From: Bdellovibrio sp. NC01
Lineage (GTDB): Bacteria; Bdellovibrionota; Bdellovibrionia; Bdellovibrionales; Bdellovibrionaceae
DNA length: 64,000 nucleotides
Assembly: GCF_006874625.1 (NCBI RefSeq)
Contig: NZ_CP030034.1
Location: 3,782,001-3,846,000, forward strand
Reading direction: 5' to 3'
Shown here: positions 27,877 through 35,383 of the stretch, one piece after another
Position numbering within the stretch: the first letter of the stretch is position 1
Layout of the letters: every line of letters starts with the position of its first letter
The notes under the pieces: generated by a model
What the model was told of the DNA's origin: nothing
What the model saw: only the letters and a program-made list of their open reading frames with translations
Databases searched by the model: none
Made by a program: the position numbers and the translations under genes

Positions 27877-28748
27877 CCGTCATTAATACGGCGAACACAT
27901 AAGTATGAACCCAAAGCGCCTAATGCTGTACCACCCACGATCATCGTCACAATCCAAGCAGGACCGACAAACGCCAGGTGTTGTCCAAGTTGTAGGAAGC
28001 TTAATTTGGCTACTAATAGATTTTTAAAACCAACATACGCAATGAAGCAAACGACCACTGCGGCTGTCGAAGAAAGCACACCCAACAAGGCACCTTCTTT
28101 TAAGAACGGCTTACGAATCATTGAGCTTGTTGCACCGATCATTTCCATGATCACGATTTCGTCGCGGCGAGCTTGCACGGAAGCACGAATCGCATTCGAC
28201 ATTACGAACAATGATGCCGCAAGAACGACGATGCCAAGTAATTGCATTGTGATTTCAATTGCGGAAACGAGTGCTCCGTATTTCTCAACCCAATCTTGAC
28301 CGAAGCTGACGTCATCAACGCCTTCTTTTTGTTTTAATTGCGAAGCCAAATCTTGAAGAACCGACATTTGATCTTGAGTTGCAACTGACTTTGCCAGACT
28401 TACTTGCAGACTAGCGGGAATCAGCTTTAGCAATTCTTCGTCATGACTTAAATCCGGAGCATAGCTTGCAAGCTGTGTTCTAAAGTCACCCAGTGCTTTT
28501 TCCTGATTCACGAAAGAGATGTCGCCCACTTTACCCGTGTCTTTCAGGAAGGCTTGCAATTCCTGACGGCCTTTTTCTGAAATGTCTTGGGAAAGATAGA
28601 CGGTCATTTGCACGTCTTCGCCCCACATTGTCAGAATATTTTTGAAGTTTTGAGAAATAAGCAACGAGGCACAAATCACCGCAAAACAAGCCGTCACCAC
28701 GACCAGTGTAGAAACTTTAAGTGCGAAGTTTTTTTGTGGAGCTTTCAT
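27852..28748 (-). CDS. ftsX: Cell division protein FtsX
   Basis: 298 residues with one N-terminal membrane helix, a roughly 130-residue periplasmic domain (about 45-170, containing 'EDVQMTVYLSQDIS' and 'DDVSFGQDWVEKY'), and three C-terminal helices of the FtsX/MacB permease fold. It overlaps ftsE by one base (TAATG). With FtsE it forms a complex that couples ATP use in the cytoplasm to EnvC outside, switching on wall splitting at division. In this organism that would act during filament septation or wall remodelling. Confidence 0.95.
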   Translation of the reverse strand: MKAPQKNFALKVSTLVVVTACFAVICASLLISQNFKNILTMWGEDVQMTVYLSQDISEKGRQELQAFLKDTGKVGDISFVNQEKALGDFRTQLASYAPDLSHDEELLKLIPASLQVSLAKSVATQDQMSVLQDLASQLKQKEGVDDVSFGQDWVEKYGALVSAIEITMQLLGIVVLAASLFVMSNAIRASVQARRDEIVIMEMIGATSSMIRKPFLKEGALLGVLSSTAAVVVCFIAYVGFKNLLVAKLSFLQLGQHLAFVGPAWIVTMIVGGTALGALGSYLCVRRINDGWAATQRS

Positions 28749-29410
28749 TATTTAGTGTCCCCCACAATCATGCCGTCGCGAAGTTCTAGAGTTCTTTTCT
28801 TACGACGTTTCACCATATCGTGATCATGGGTTGCAATAAACACAGTCGTTCCTTGAGCACACACGCGCTCAAGTAAATCCATAATTTCTTCACTCAATCT
28901 TGGATCTAAATTTCCTGTCGGCTCATCGGCAATCAATACGCCGGGCTGGTGCACGATGGCTCTTGCAATCGCGGTTCTTTGTTGCTCACCACCAGATACA
29001 AATTCAGGATATTGATCATGTTTGTGAGCAAGTCCAACTTGCTCAAGCACTTCTGCCACACGACGAGCAATCGCGTGAGGTTTGTCGCCGCGAATTTGCA
29101 AAGGCAATGCAACGTTTTCAAAGATCGTTTTGTTTTTTAGAAGTTTGAAATCTTGAAAGATCACACCGATCTTGCGGCGGAAGAAAGGAATTTGTCCGTC
29201 TTTGATCTCTGATAAATCATATCCTGCGACATTCACATCGCCAGAAGTTGCCACGTCATAAGCTGAAATCATTTTGAATAACGTCGTCTTACCTGCGCCA
29301 CTGGGGCCCGTAAGAAAAACAAATTCGCCCTTGTCGATTCGCAAATCAATATTCTTAAGTGCGTGGATCGCACCGGGATAAGTCTTATATACGTGGGAGA
29401 ATTCAATCAT
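28748..29410 (-). CDS. ftsE: Cell division ATP-binding protein FtsE
   Basis: 220 residues, a single ABC ATPase domain with Walker A GPSGAGKTT (35-43), signature 'VSGGEQQRTAIARA' and Walker B 'VLIADEPTGNLD'. Its length and the direct coupling to ftsX identify it as FtsE rather than LolD. It is the first gene of the operon ftsE-ftsX-envC-ctp. Confidence 0.96.
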   Translation of the reverse strand: MIEFSHVYKTYPGAIHALKNIDLRIDKGEFVFLTGPSGAGKTTLFKMISAYDVATSGDVNVAGYDLSEIKDGQIPFFRRKIGVIFQDFKLLKNKTIFENVALPLQIRGDKPHAIARRVAEVLEQVGLAHKHDQYPEFVSGGEQQRTAIARAIVHQPGVLIADEPTGNLDPRLSEEIMDLLERVCAQGTTVFIATHDHDMVKRRKKRTLELRDGMIVGDTK

Positions 29411-29481
29411 TCCTTCATCTTATGAAAGATGTGGTTGCTTGAATACTCGCCTTCAGTCGAGGTTTTTATTATTTTACGCCG

Positions 29482-29736
29482 TTACGGCATTCCACCGGCC
29501 ATAAGAGTATCGATAATCGTAGAATGCTGACGATGAAGAGCATGTCTGATCGCGTCTTCTTTATGCGTCGAGCCCGATTTTAAAACTTGTTCGTGAGGAA
29601 TTTTAATCGTTTTCATCACAGCACCATTGCAGAAAATACGGCTGACCAAAAATGGGTTTTGCATGCCCCAATCTTCTGTCTGCACATGATATTTCTGACC
29701 GCGAACTGTGATATCTGAATTAAAACCTTTTTGCAT
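29482..29736 (-). CDS. Small conserved cytoplasmic protein of unknown function
   Basis: 84 residues from ATG at 29736; a GTG five codons upstream would overlap the GAGGT ribosome site. It begins MQKGFNSDITVRGQKYHVQ, has no signal peptide, and contains 'TEDWGMQNPFLVSRIFCNGA'. I recall similar small proteins in delta-type bacteria but no function. It sits just upstream of the ftsE operon on the same strand, 71 bases away, and may be read into it. Confidence 0.75.
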   Translation of the reverse strand: MQKGFNSDITVRGQKYHVQTEDWGMQNPFLVSRIFCNGAVMKTIKIPHEQVLKSGSTHKEDAIRHALHRQHSTIIDTLMAGGMP

Positions 29737-29858
29737 CCCAACAAACCTCACAACGAATCTATCAAGAATTCACACAAATCTCATCAATTTTCTACACGCC
29801 GTCATTTGACTCATTCAATTTTTCTGGACCAAACTTAAGAACATTTAAGGAGTAATTA

Positions 29859-30599
29859 ATGAAACATCTCATTCTGTCAGCACTCGCCTTAATTCCGCTT
29901 CTTGCAACAACGGCTTTCGCGCAAGATCCGGTTTCTGCGACTAAAGAACCGCCACCTTGGACTGGTGAAGCCGAAGCCGGTGCGATCCTTGTCACTGGCA
30001 ATTCTGATTCTGAAAGTTATGCCGCGAAATTGAAGACCGTTTACACTCACGAAAAGAACATCTTCACGCTGGCGGGTTCTTACATTCGTGCTGAAGCAAA
30101 CGGCACTGAAAGTGCGCGCAACTGGTACGGAAGCCTTCGTTACGATCGCGAATTAGCTGAAATGTTCAGCGTCTTCATCGCACAAAGAGTCGAAAGCGAT
30201 ATCTTCGCCGGCTATTTACAAAGAGATGCCACTGACGTCGGTGTAAAATATTTTTTGATTAAAAAAGACGATTTGAATTGGATTGTGGAGGCCGGTTACC
30301 GTTACCAAAAAACGCAACCTACGATTGGCACTCCGTTTTACGACAACTTAGGTCGTTTGTATTCTGAGGTGAACAAGCAATGGGACAAAACTTTGTCATT
30401 CAAATACTGGCTTGAATATCTTCCGAACTTCTCTGATGCCAATGGATATTTCATTAATTCGGAAGCTTCGATGAATGTTATGTTAAACTCCATCTTCTCG
30501 TTGAAGATCGGTTACCTATTACAATATCAAAATGCTCCGCCAGCGGATGGCAAGAATACAACAACTACGACTACAATGAACCTTGTAGCGAAGTTTTAG
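29859..30599 (+). CDS. Outer-membrane protein of the DUF481 (YdiY-like) family
   Basis: 246 residues with a signal peptide (to about residue 21, AFA). The mature chain alternates polar and hydrophobic residues over many strands, opens with 'GAILVTGNSDSESYAAKLK' as DUF481 proteins do, and ends in phenylalanine, the usual end of an outer-membrane barrel. The function of the family is not settled. mscL follows closely. Confidence 0.85.
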   Translation: MKHLILSALALIPLLATTAFAQDPVSATKEPPPWTGEAEAGAILVTGNSDSESYAAKLKTVYTHEKNIFTLAGSYIRAEANGTESARNWYGSLRYDRELAEMFSVFIAQRVESDIFAGYLQRDATDVGVKYFLIKKDDLNWIVEAGYRYQKTQPTIGTPFYDNLGRLYSEVNKQWDKTLSFKYWLEYLPNFSDANGYFINSEASMNVMLNSIFSLKIGYLLQYQNAPPADGKNTTTTTTMNLVAKF

Positions 30600-30614
30600 G
30601 AAAGGATGCTGACT

Positions 30615-31091
30615 ATGTTTAAGGAATTTAAAACCTTCATTATGAGAGGCAACGTTTTAGATCTGGCTGTCGGTATCATCATTGGTGCCGCCTTCACTAA
30701 AATTGTTTCTTCATTCGTGTCTGATGTCTTGATGCCGGTGATCAGTTTGGCTTTGGGCAAAGTTGATTTTTCAAACTTGTTCGTCGCTTTAAATGGTCAA
30801 ACTTATGATACACTTGAAGCCGCAAAAAAAGCCGGTGCAGCGACTTTAAACTACGGCTTATTCATAAATGCGATCATCGATTTTTTGATCGTGGCATTCG
30901 CAATCTTTATGTTGATTAAAGCTGTCAACAAAGTGGCTCGCAAAGAAGAAGCGAAAGCCCCAGAAATGAAAGAGTGCCCCGAGTGTCTTTCTCAGATCCC
31001 ATTAAAAGCTAGAAAATGCTCGCACTGCGGAAGTCTTCAAGCCTCTACACTTTCTTCAGATCGTAGTCCTTCATCTTCGATGAACGTCTAA
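30615..31091 (+). CDS. mscL: Large-conductance mechanosensitive channel with C-terminal zinc ribbon
   Basis: 158 residues from ATG at 30615, eight bases after AAAGGA. MscL hallmarks are present: '[27 protein letters not shown]' region as helix 1, a periplasmic loop, and a second membrane helix '[17 protein letters not shown]'. The C-terminal tail adds two Cys pairs (CPEC and CSHC), a zinc-ribbon not found in E. coli MscL. The channel opens under high membrane tension and releases solutes on osmotic downshock. A predator leaving a burst prey cell would meet such shocks. Confidence 0.93.
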   Translation: MFKEFKTFIMRGNVLDLAVGIIIGAAFTKIVSSFVSDVLMPVISLALGKVDFSNLFVALNGQTYDTLEAAKKAGAATLNYGLFINAIIDFLIVAFAIFMLIKAVNKVARKEEAKAPEMKECPECLSQIPLKARKCSHCGSLQASTLSSDRSPSSSMNV

Positions 31092-31102
31092 TCTGTTTTA
31101 AT

Positions 31103-31128
31103 AGTGAGCTGGAACACTCTAGCTCACT
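31103..31128 (+). terminator. Possible terminator hairpin after mscL
   Basis: AGTGAGCT pairs perfectly with AGCTCACT over a 10-nt loop, 11 bases past the mscL stop. The downstream tract (TGTCTCATCTTG) is only modestly T-rich. Confidence 0.45.
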
Positions 31129-31219
31129 TGTCTCATCTTGATACGTAAACTTTCCCGTCACAAGTGCCGATAAATGGTACTGCATTTGCACTATCATTTA
31201 GCATCAGGGGGAAGTTCAA

Positions 31220-32620
31220 ATGAATCACATTTCGAGCTTTAAAAATAAGACGACTGTCAAAACACTCGGCATTTTGTTAGTGGGTTTGGCTTCTTTTATT
31301 CCGTTAACTTCTCAAGCGGCATATGAAGATTGTACGGTCTATACGCAAGGATCAGAGGAAGCACGAAAATGTGCTGCCGCAAATAAAGCTGCATCTATCG
31401 CGCAAGATACTAAACGAGCATGCGCTGACGCTCGCAAAGACTTAGCTACTGCTAATAAAGACATGGCGAAAGTTTGCAGTGAAGCCTCGTTAGGTTCTGA
31501 TTGCTCTGACAAGGTTGATGAGTGTTCGTCAGTAACAGGTTCATCAACATTCCAAAGTGCTGGCCAAGTTATGACAGCACTTGGTAATCAATACGGTACT
31601 TTAGTGTCAGCTTTGGGTGGCGCTAACGGTGGTTGCCCGCAAATGACTGGTAAGACTTATTTCAATAGAAAAGACAGTCTTACAAAAGACATCGATTCGA
31701 CACAAAAAGAGTTGGCTGATCTAAATGATGATAAAGCCAAAATTCAAGACGAATTCAATAAACAAATCCAGGATCTTCAAGATGAGGTTAATAAATCTCA
31801 AGAAGATTTGGATAAATTGAAATTGGAAATGAAAGAGAAGAACCGTAAAACTCTTGCTGACTTCCAAAACAATCAAAATCAAATGAAGGAAGAGCTTCGC
31901 AAAAAAAGCTCAGATACTTTGAATTTGCGTGGCCAGATGATTTCTTCTCAACAAGATCAGGCGTTGAAATTGATTGCGATGACGGATGCTTCTGGTAAAC
32001 GCGCTTGTATGAAAGCCGTTACGGACGCTAAAAAATCTTACGATGCCGTTGCGTCTTCAAACAGCGCCAACTACATCGCTAAAGCAAAACAAAAAAAGCA
32101 GGACTTGATCAACACTTATAACGACTGTATGGATGCATTTGAACAACAACGTAATGCATTGAATAAGTCTAAAAAACAAGAACAAGACCAAATTGCTAAG
32201 GCTATCCAAGATAACGAAGCTTCTATTGGTGAGTTGCAAAACTCGATCAACTCCGCAAGCTCTCAATTATCTGAAATCCAAGCTGACGCACAGACAGAAC
32301 AAGACCAAGCAACGCAAAAGGTTGTGAAGTTGATGCAAACGACGCAAACGAAAATGTTAGCGGCGCAACAAAAAATGCAAACAAACTTGCAAACTCTAGA
32401 AGCTAAAAACCAAAGTTTGACGGCGAAACTGAACCGCTTGAATAACGAGCTTGCGATGTTAGGTCCAGCTCCAAGTGAAGACTCGACTAAAACTGCTAAG
32501 CAAGTTGGAAGTGAGTTAGGCTCACTCCAAGAAGCTGTCGAGCTTGCGAAACAAAGCGTGAAAGATAACTGCGGTGGTTCGTCTTCGTCTTCAAGATCTG
32601 ACTCAAAGGGTGTAAATTAA
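31220..32620 (+). CDS. Exported coiled-coil protein of unknown function
   Basis: 466 residues with a signal peptide ending near residue 33 (TSQAA). The first 110 mature residues hold several cysteines. Residues about 155-420 are almost wholly charged heptad sequence with Lys, Glu, Asp and Gln, predicting long coiled coils interrupted by a short Cys-containing part ('GKRACMKAVTDAK'). The tail is Ser-rich. It is probably a periplasmic or surface rod-like protein. The ribosome site is GGGGGAA. I recognise no family. Confidence 0.8.
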   Translation: MNHISSFKNKTTVKTLGILLVGLASFIPLTSQAAYEDCTVYTQGSEEARKCAAANKAASIAQDTKRACADARKDLATANKDMAKVCSEASLGSDCSDKVDECSSVTGSSTFQSAGQVMTALGNQYGTLVSALGGANGGCPQMTGKTYFNRKDSLTKDIDSTQKELADLNDDKAKIQDEFNKQIQDLQDEVNKSQEDLDKLKLEMKEKNRKTLADFQNNQNQMKEELRKKSSDTLNLRGQMISSQQDQALKLIAMTDASGKRACMKAVTDAKKSYDAVASSNSANYIAKAKQKKQDLINTYNDCMDAFEQQRNALNKSKKQEQDQIAKAIQDNEASIGELQNSINSASSQLSEIQADAQTEQDQATQKVVKLMQTTQTKMLAAQQKMQTNLQTLEAKNQSLTAKLNRLNNELAMLGPAPSEDSTKTAKQVGSELGSLQEAVELAKQSVKDNCGGSSSSSRSDSKGVN

Positions 32621-32672
32621 GCTCGTCTTCGGACCAGTGTCCCTAGACCCGCTACACTCACACTGCTAGAAT

Positions 32673-32695
32673 GGGGGCTTGTTAAAGGAGCCCCC
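32673..32695 (+). promoter_or_regulatory. Leader hairpin enclosing the ribosome site of the PBP gene
   Basis: GGGGGCT (32673-32679) pairs exactly with AGCCCCC (32689-32695). The ribosome site AAAGGAG (32684-32690) lies in the loop and the start of the right arm. Confidence 0.4.
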
Positions 32696-32698
32696 TCA

Positions 32699-35383
32699 GT
32701 GCTTAAGAAAATCATCCTGTTCATAGCTGCTCTTGGCCTTATTGGTATCTTCGGATTATTCCTGGCATATCAGTCTGTTAAGTCAAGCCTTCCACAACTC
32801 ATCACAGTGAAAGATTATGAACCACTTCTTGTAAGTCAGGTTTACGATCGTAACGGTAAAAAGATCGGTGAGTTCTTTCGTGAACGCCGCACTTTAGTTC
32901 CTTACAACAAGATTCCAAAAGATCTTGTGCATGCATTCCTTGCTGCAGAAGACGATCAGTTCTTCCAACATAAAGGGATCAATCCACAAGCTATCTTCCG
33001 TGCTGCTTTAGCCAATCTTCGTGCGGGTCGCTCTGTTCAAGGGGGATCGACGATCACGCAACAGGTTGCTAAAACATTGCTTTTGTCTTCAGAAAAAACT
33101 CTGACGCGTAAATTGCGCGACATCTTGCTGGCACTCGAGATGGAAAAAAACTTAAGCAAAGAAGACATCCTTTATCTTTACTTGAATCAAATTTATTTCG
33201 GTCAAGGTGCGTATGGTGTTGAGCAAGCTGCGCAAACTTACTATCGCAAACCGGTTTCGAAATTAACTTTGTCTGAAATGGCAATCCTTGCGGGTCTTCC
33301 TCAAGCACCAAGTGCTTACAGCCCTGTTCGTAATCCATTGCGCGCGAAAGAACGTCAAACATACGTTCTTCACCGTATGGCCGATGTTGGTTTCATCAAA
33401 AAAGAAGAAGCTGAAAGAGCTGTGAAAGAACCCGTTAAAGTTTACGTTCGTGAAAACTACGAAGAGTACGCTCCGTTCTTCCTAGAAACTGTTCGTCAAT
33501 TACTGGTCGCTCAATTGGGCGAAGACATGGTTTTAGATAAAGGCTTAAAAATCTACACAAGCCTTGATCTGAATAAACAATTGGCTGCGCAAGATTCCGT
33601 GATGGCGGGTCTTAAAGGTTTGGATAAACGCCAAGGTTACCGTGGTCCATTGAAAAACATCGGTGATGGTGATATCGAAAAATTCTTGAAAGAAGATCGT
33701 CAAAAGTTGATTGGCGATTCAACTCCCGAGCGCATCATCTTGCCTGATGGTAAATTCGCAGATCTTGTTCCTAAGAAAGATGAAAAGGCGGCGAAAGAAC
33801 ATCCGCTTCTGCCAAGCTTTATTAAACTCCAAGACTCGGTTCAAGGTGTCGTGACTGCGACTGACGATGCGGCAGGTTTGGTCTATGTCCAATTGCCTGA
33901 TACTCAAGGTTTGATCGATTTCGATACAATGACGTGGGCAAGAAAACCTGACACGGATAAACGCTATGATTTGGCGGTGATCAAAAAGCCTTCGGATGCT
34001 TTGAAAAAAGGCGACGTGATTCTAGTAAAAGTTGTGGGTGATAAATTCTCCCCTTCTCGTGTGATCGCGAATAGCAAAAAGAAAAATGCTCCGGCTTTGA
34101 AACTTCCGGATTTTTCGAAGTATGTTGATTTGGAATTAGATCAAGAACCCATGGTTGAAGGTGCGTTGATTTCATTCGATCAACAAACTGAAGACGTGTT
34201 GGCTCTTGTTGGTGGTACGAACTTTGGAAAAAGTGAATTCAACCGCGCGATCCAAGCTCCTCGCCAAACGGGATCTTCATTTAAGTCGATCGTTTATACT
34301 TCCGCTTTAGATAAAGGCTACAACCCTTCGACTCCGATCATGGATGCTCCACTTGTTTACGAAGAAGGCGGCAATAATTCCGGCGGTGATGAAGAAGGTC
34401 AAGGCGATCCAAAAGTGTGGAAGCCGTCGAATCACTCGAAAAGTTTTGGTGGCGATATCATCGTTCGCAATGCTCTTGCGCAATCGTTGAATATTCCTGC
34501 GGTAAAAGTGATCGAAGACGTTGGCGTACCTTGGGCGACAGAATATGCACGTCGTTTGGGTATTTACAGCCCGCTGAATCCTGACTTCACATTGGTGTTG
34601 GGTTCAAGCTCTGTGACATTGTACGAGATGACGAAAGCGTTTTCAGAACTAGGTCGTCTGGGTAAACGCACTCGTCCGTTGTTGATCCATAAAGTGGAAG
34701 ACAAAAACGGTAAAACTTTGATGGAAACGATTTCTTTGGATGCACGCATCGAAAAAGAAATGAAACCTTATGACGATGATTTTGAAAACCGTCGTAAGGA
34801 GTACTTAGCAATTGCGAAAGATCCAGCAAAGCTTGAAGAGTACAAAAAGAAAGAACCAAAAAAAGCGGCGCTTGCTCAAAACATTTTCTTTGATGATCCA
34901 GAGCAATTGATCAAACCAACGACGGCGTACGTGATGACATCTTTGCTTCGTGGCGTTGTTGAAGATAAAAAAGGTACCGGCGCAAGAGCTCGCGCGTTGG
35001 GGCGTGAAGTCGCAGGTAAAACTGGTACGACGAATAATTATTTCGATGCTTGGTTCATCGGCTACACTCCACAAATCGCAACTGGTGTATGGGTGGGATT
35101 TGACAAAGAGAAAAGTCTAGGTAAAGGCGAGGTTGGTGGTCGCTCTGCGTTGCCAATCTGGGTAGATTACATGAAAGCAGCTCACGACGGACTTCCTCAG
35201 ATGACTTTCCCAGTACCAGACGGTATTGTGTTTGCTAATATCGACAGCGATACAGGCAAGCTTGCGAACGCATCGACAAAAAACATTCTTCGCCAAGCTT
35301 TCGTCGAAGGAACTGAGCCCACTGCCGCTTCTGGCAAATCAGAAGAAGCAACGGACTTCTACAAACAGGATTTATCGGAATGA
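32699..35383 (+). CDS. mrcA: Class A penicillin-binding protein 1A (bifunctional transglycosylase/transpeptidase)
   Basis: 894 residues from GTG at 32699. One N-terminal membrane helix; a GT51 transglycosylase domain (about 60-240) with the catalytic Glu in 'AAEDDQFFQHKGI'; an OB-like insertion (about 380-470); and a transpeptidase domain with SSFK, the SLN triplet in 'ALAQSLNIPAV', and KTGTT. It polymerises and cross-links peptidoglycan at the inner membrane. It overlaps uvrA by ATGA, an odd pairing of wall synthesis with DNA repair. Confidence 0.95.
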   Translation: MLKKIILFIAALGLIGIFGLFLAYQSVKSSLPQLITVKDYEPLLVSQVYDRNGKKIGEFFRERRTLVPYNKIPKDLVHAFLAAEDDQFFQHKGINPQAIFRAALANLRAGRSVQGGSTITQQVAKTLLLSSEKTLTRKLRDILLALEMEKNLSKEDILYLYLNQIYFGQGAYGVEQAAQTYYRKPVSKLTLSEMAILAGLPQAPSAYSPVRNPLRAKERQTYVLHRMADVGFIKKEEAERAVKEPVKVYVRENYEEYAPFFLETVRQLLVAQLGEDMVLDKGLKIYTSLDLNKQLAAQDSVMAGLKGLDKRQGYRGPLKNIGDGDIEKFLKEDRQKLIGDSTPERIILPDGKFADLVPKKDEKAAKEHPLLPSFIKLQDSVQGVVTATDDAAGLVYVQLPDTQGLIDFDTMTWARKPDTDKRYDLAVIKKPSDALKKGDVILVKVVGDKFSPSRVIANSKKKNAPALKLPDFSKYVDLELDQEPMVEGALISFDQQTEDVLALVGGTNFGKSEFNRAIQAPRQTGSSFKSIVYTSALDKGYNPSTPIMDAPLVYEEGGNNSGGDEEGQGDPKVWKPSNHSKSFGGDIIVRNALAQSLNIPAVKVIEDVGVPWATEYARRLGIYSPLNPDFTLVLGSSSVTLYEMTKAFSELGRLGKRTRPLLIHKVEDKNGKTLMETISLDARIEKEMKPYDDDFENRRKEYLAIAKDPAKLEEYKKKEPKKAALAQNIFFDDPEQLIKPTTAYVMTSLLRGVVEDKKGTGARARALGREVAGKTGTTNNYFDAWFIGYTPQIATGVWVGFDKEKSLGKGEVGGRSALPIWVDYMKAAHDGLPQMTFPVPDGIVFANIDSDTGKLANASTKNILRQAFVEGTEPTAASGKSEEATDFYKQDLSE

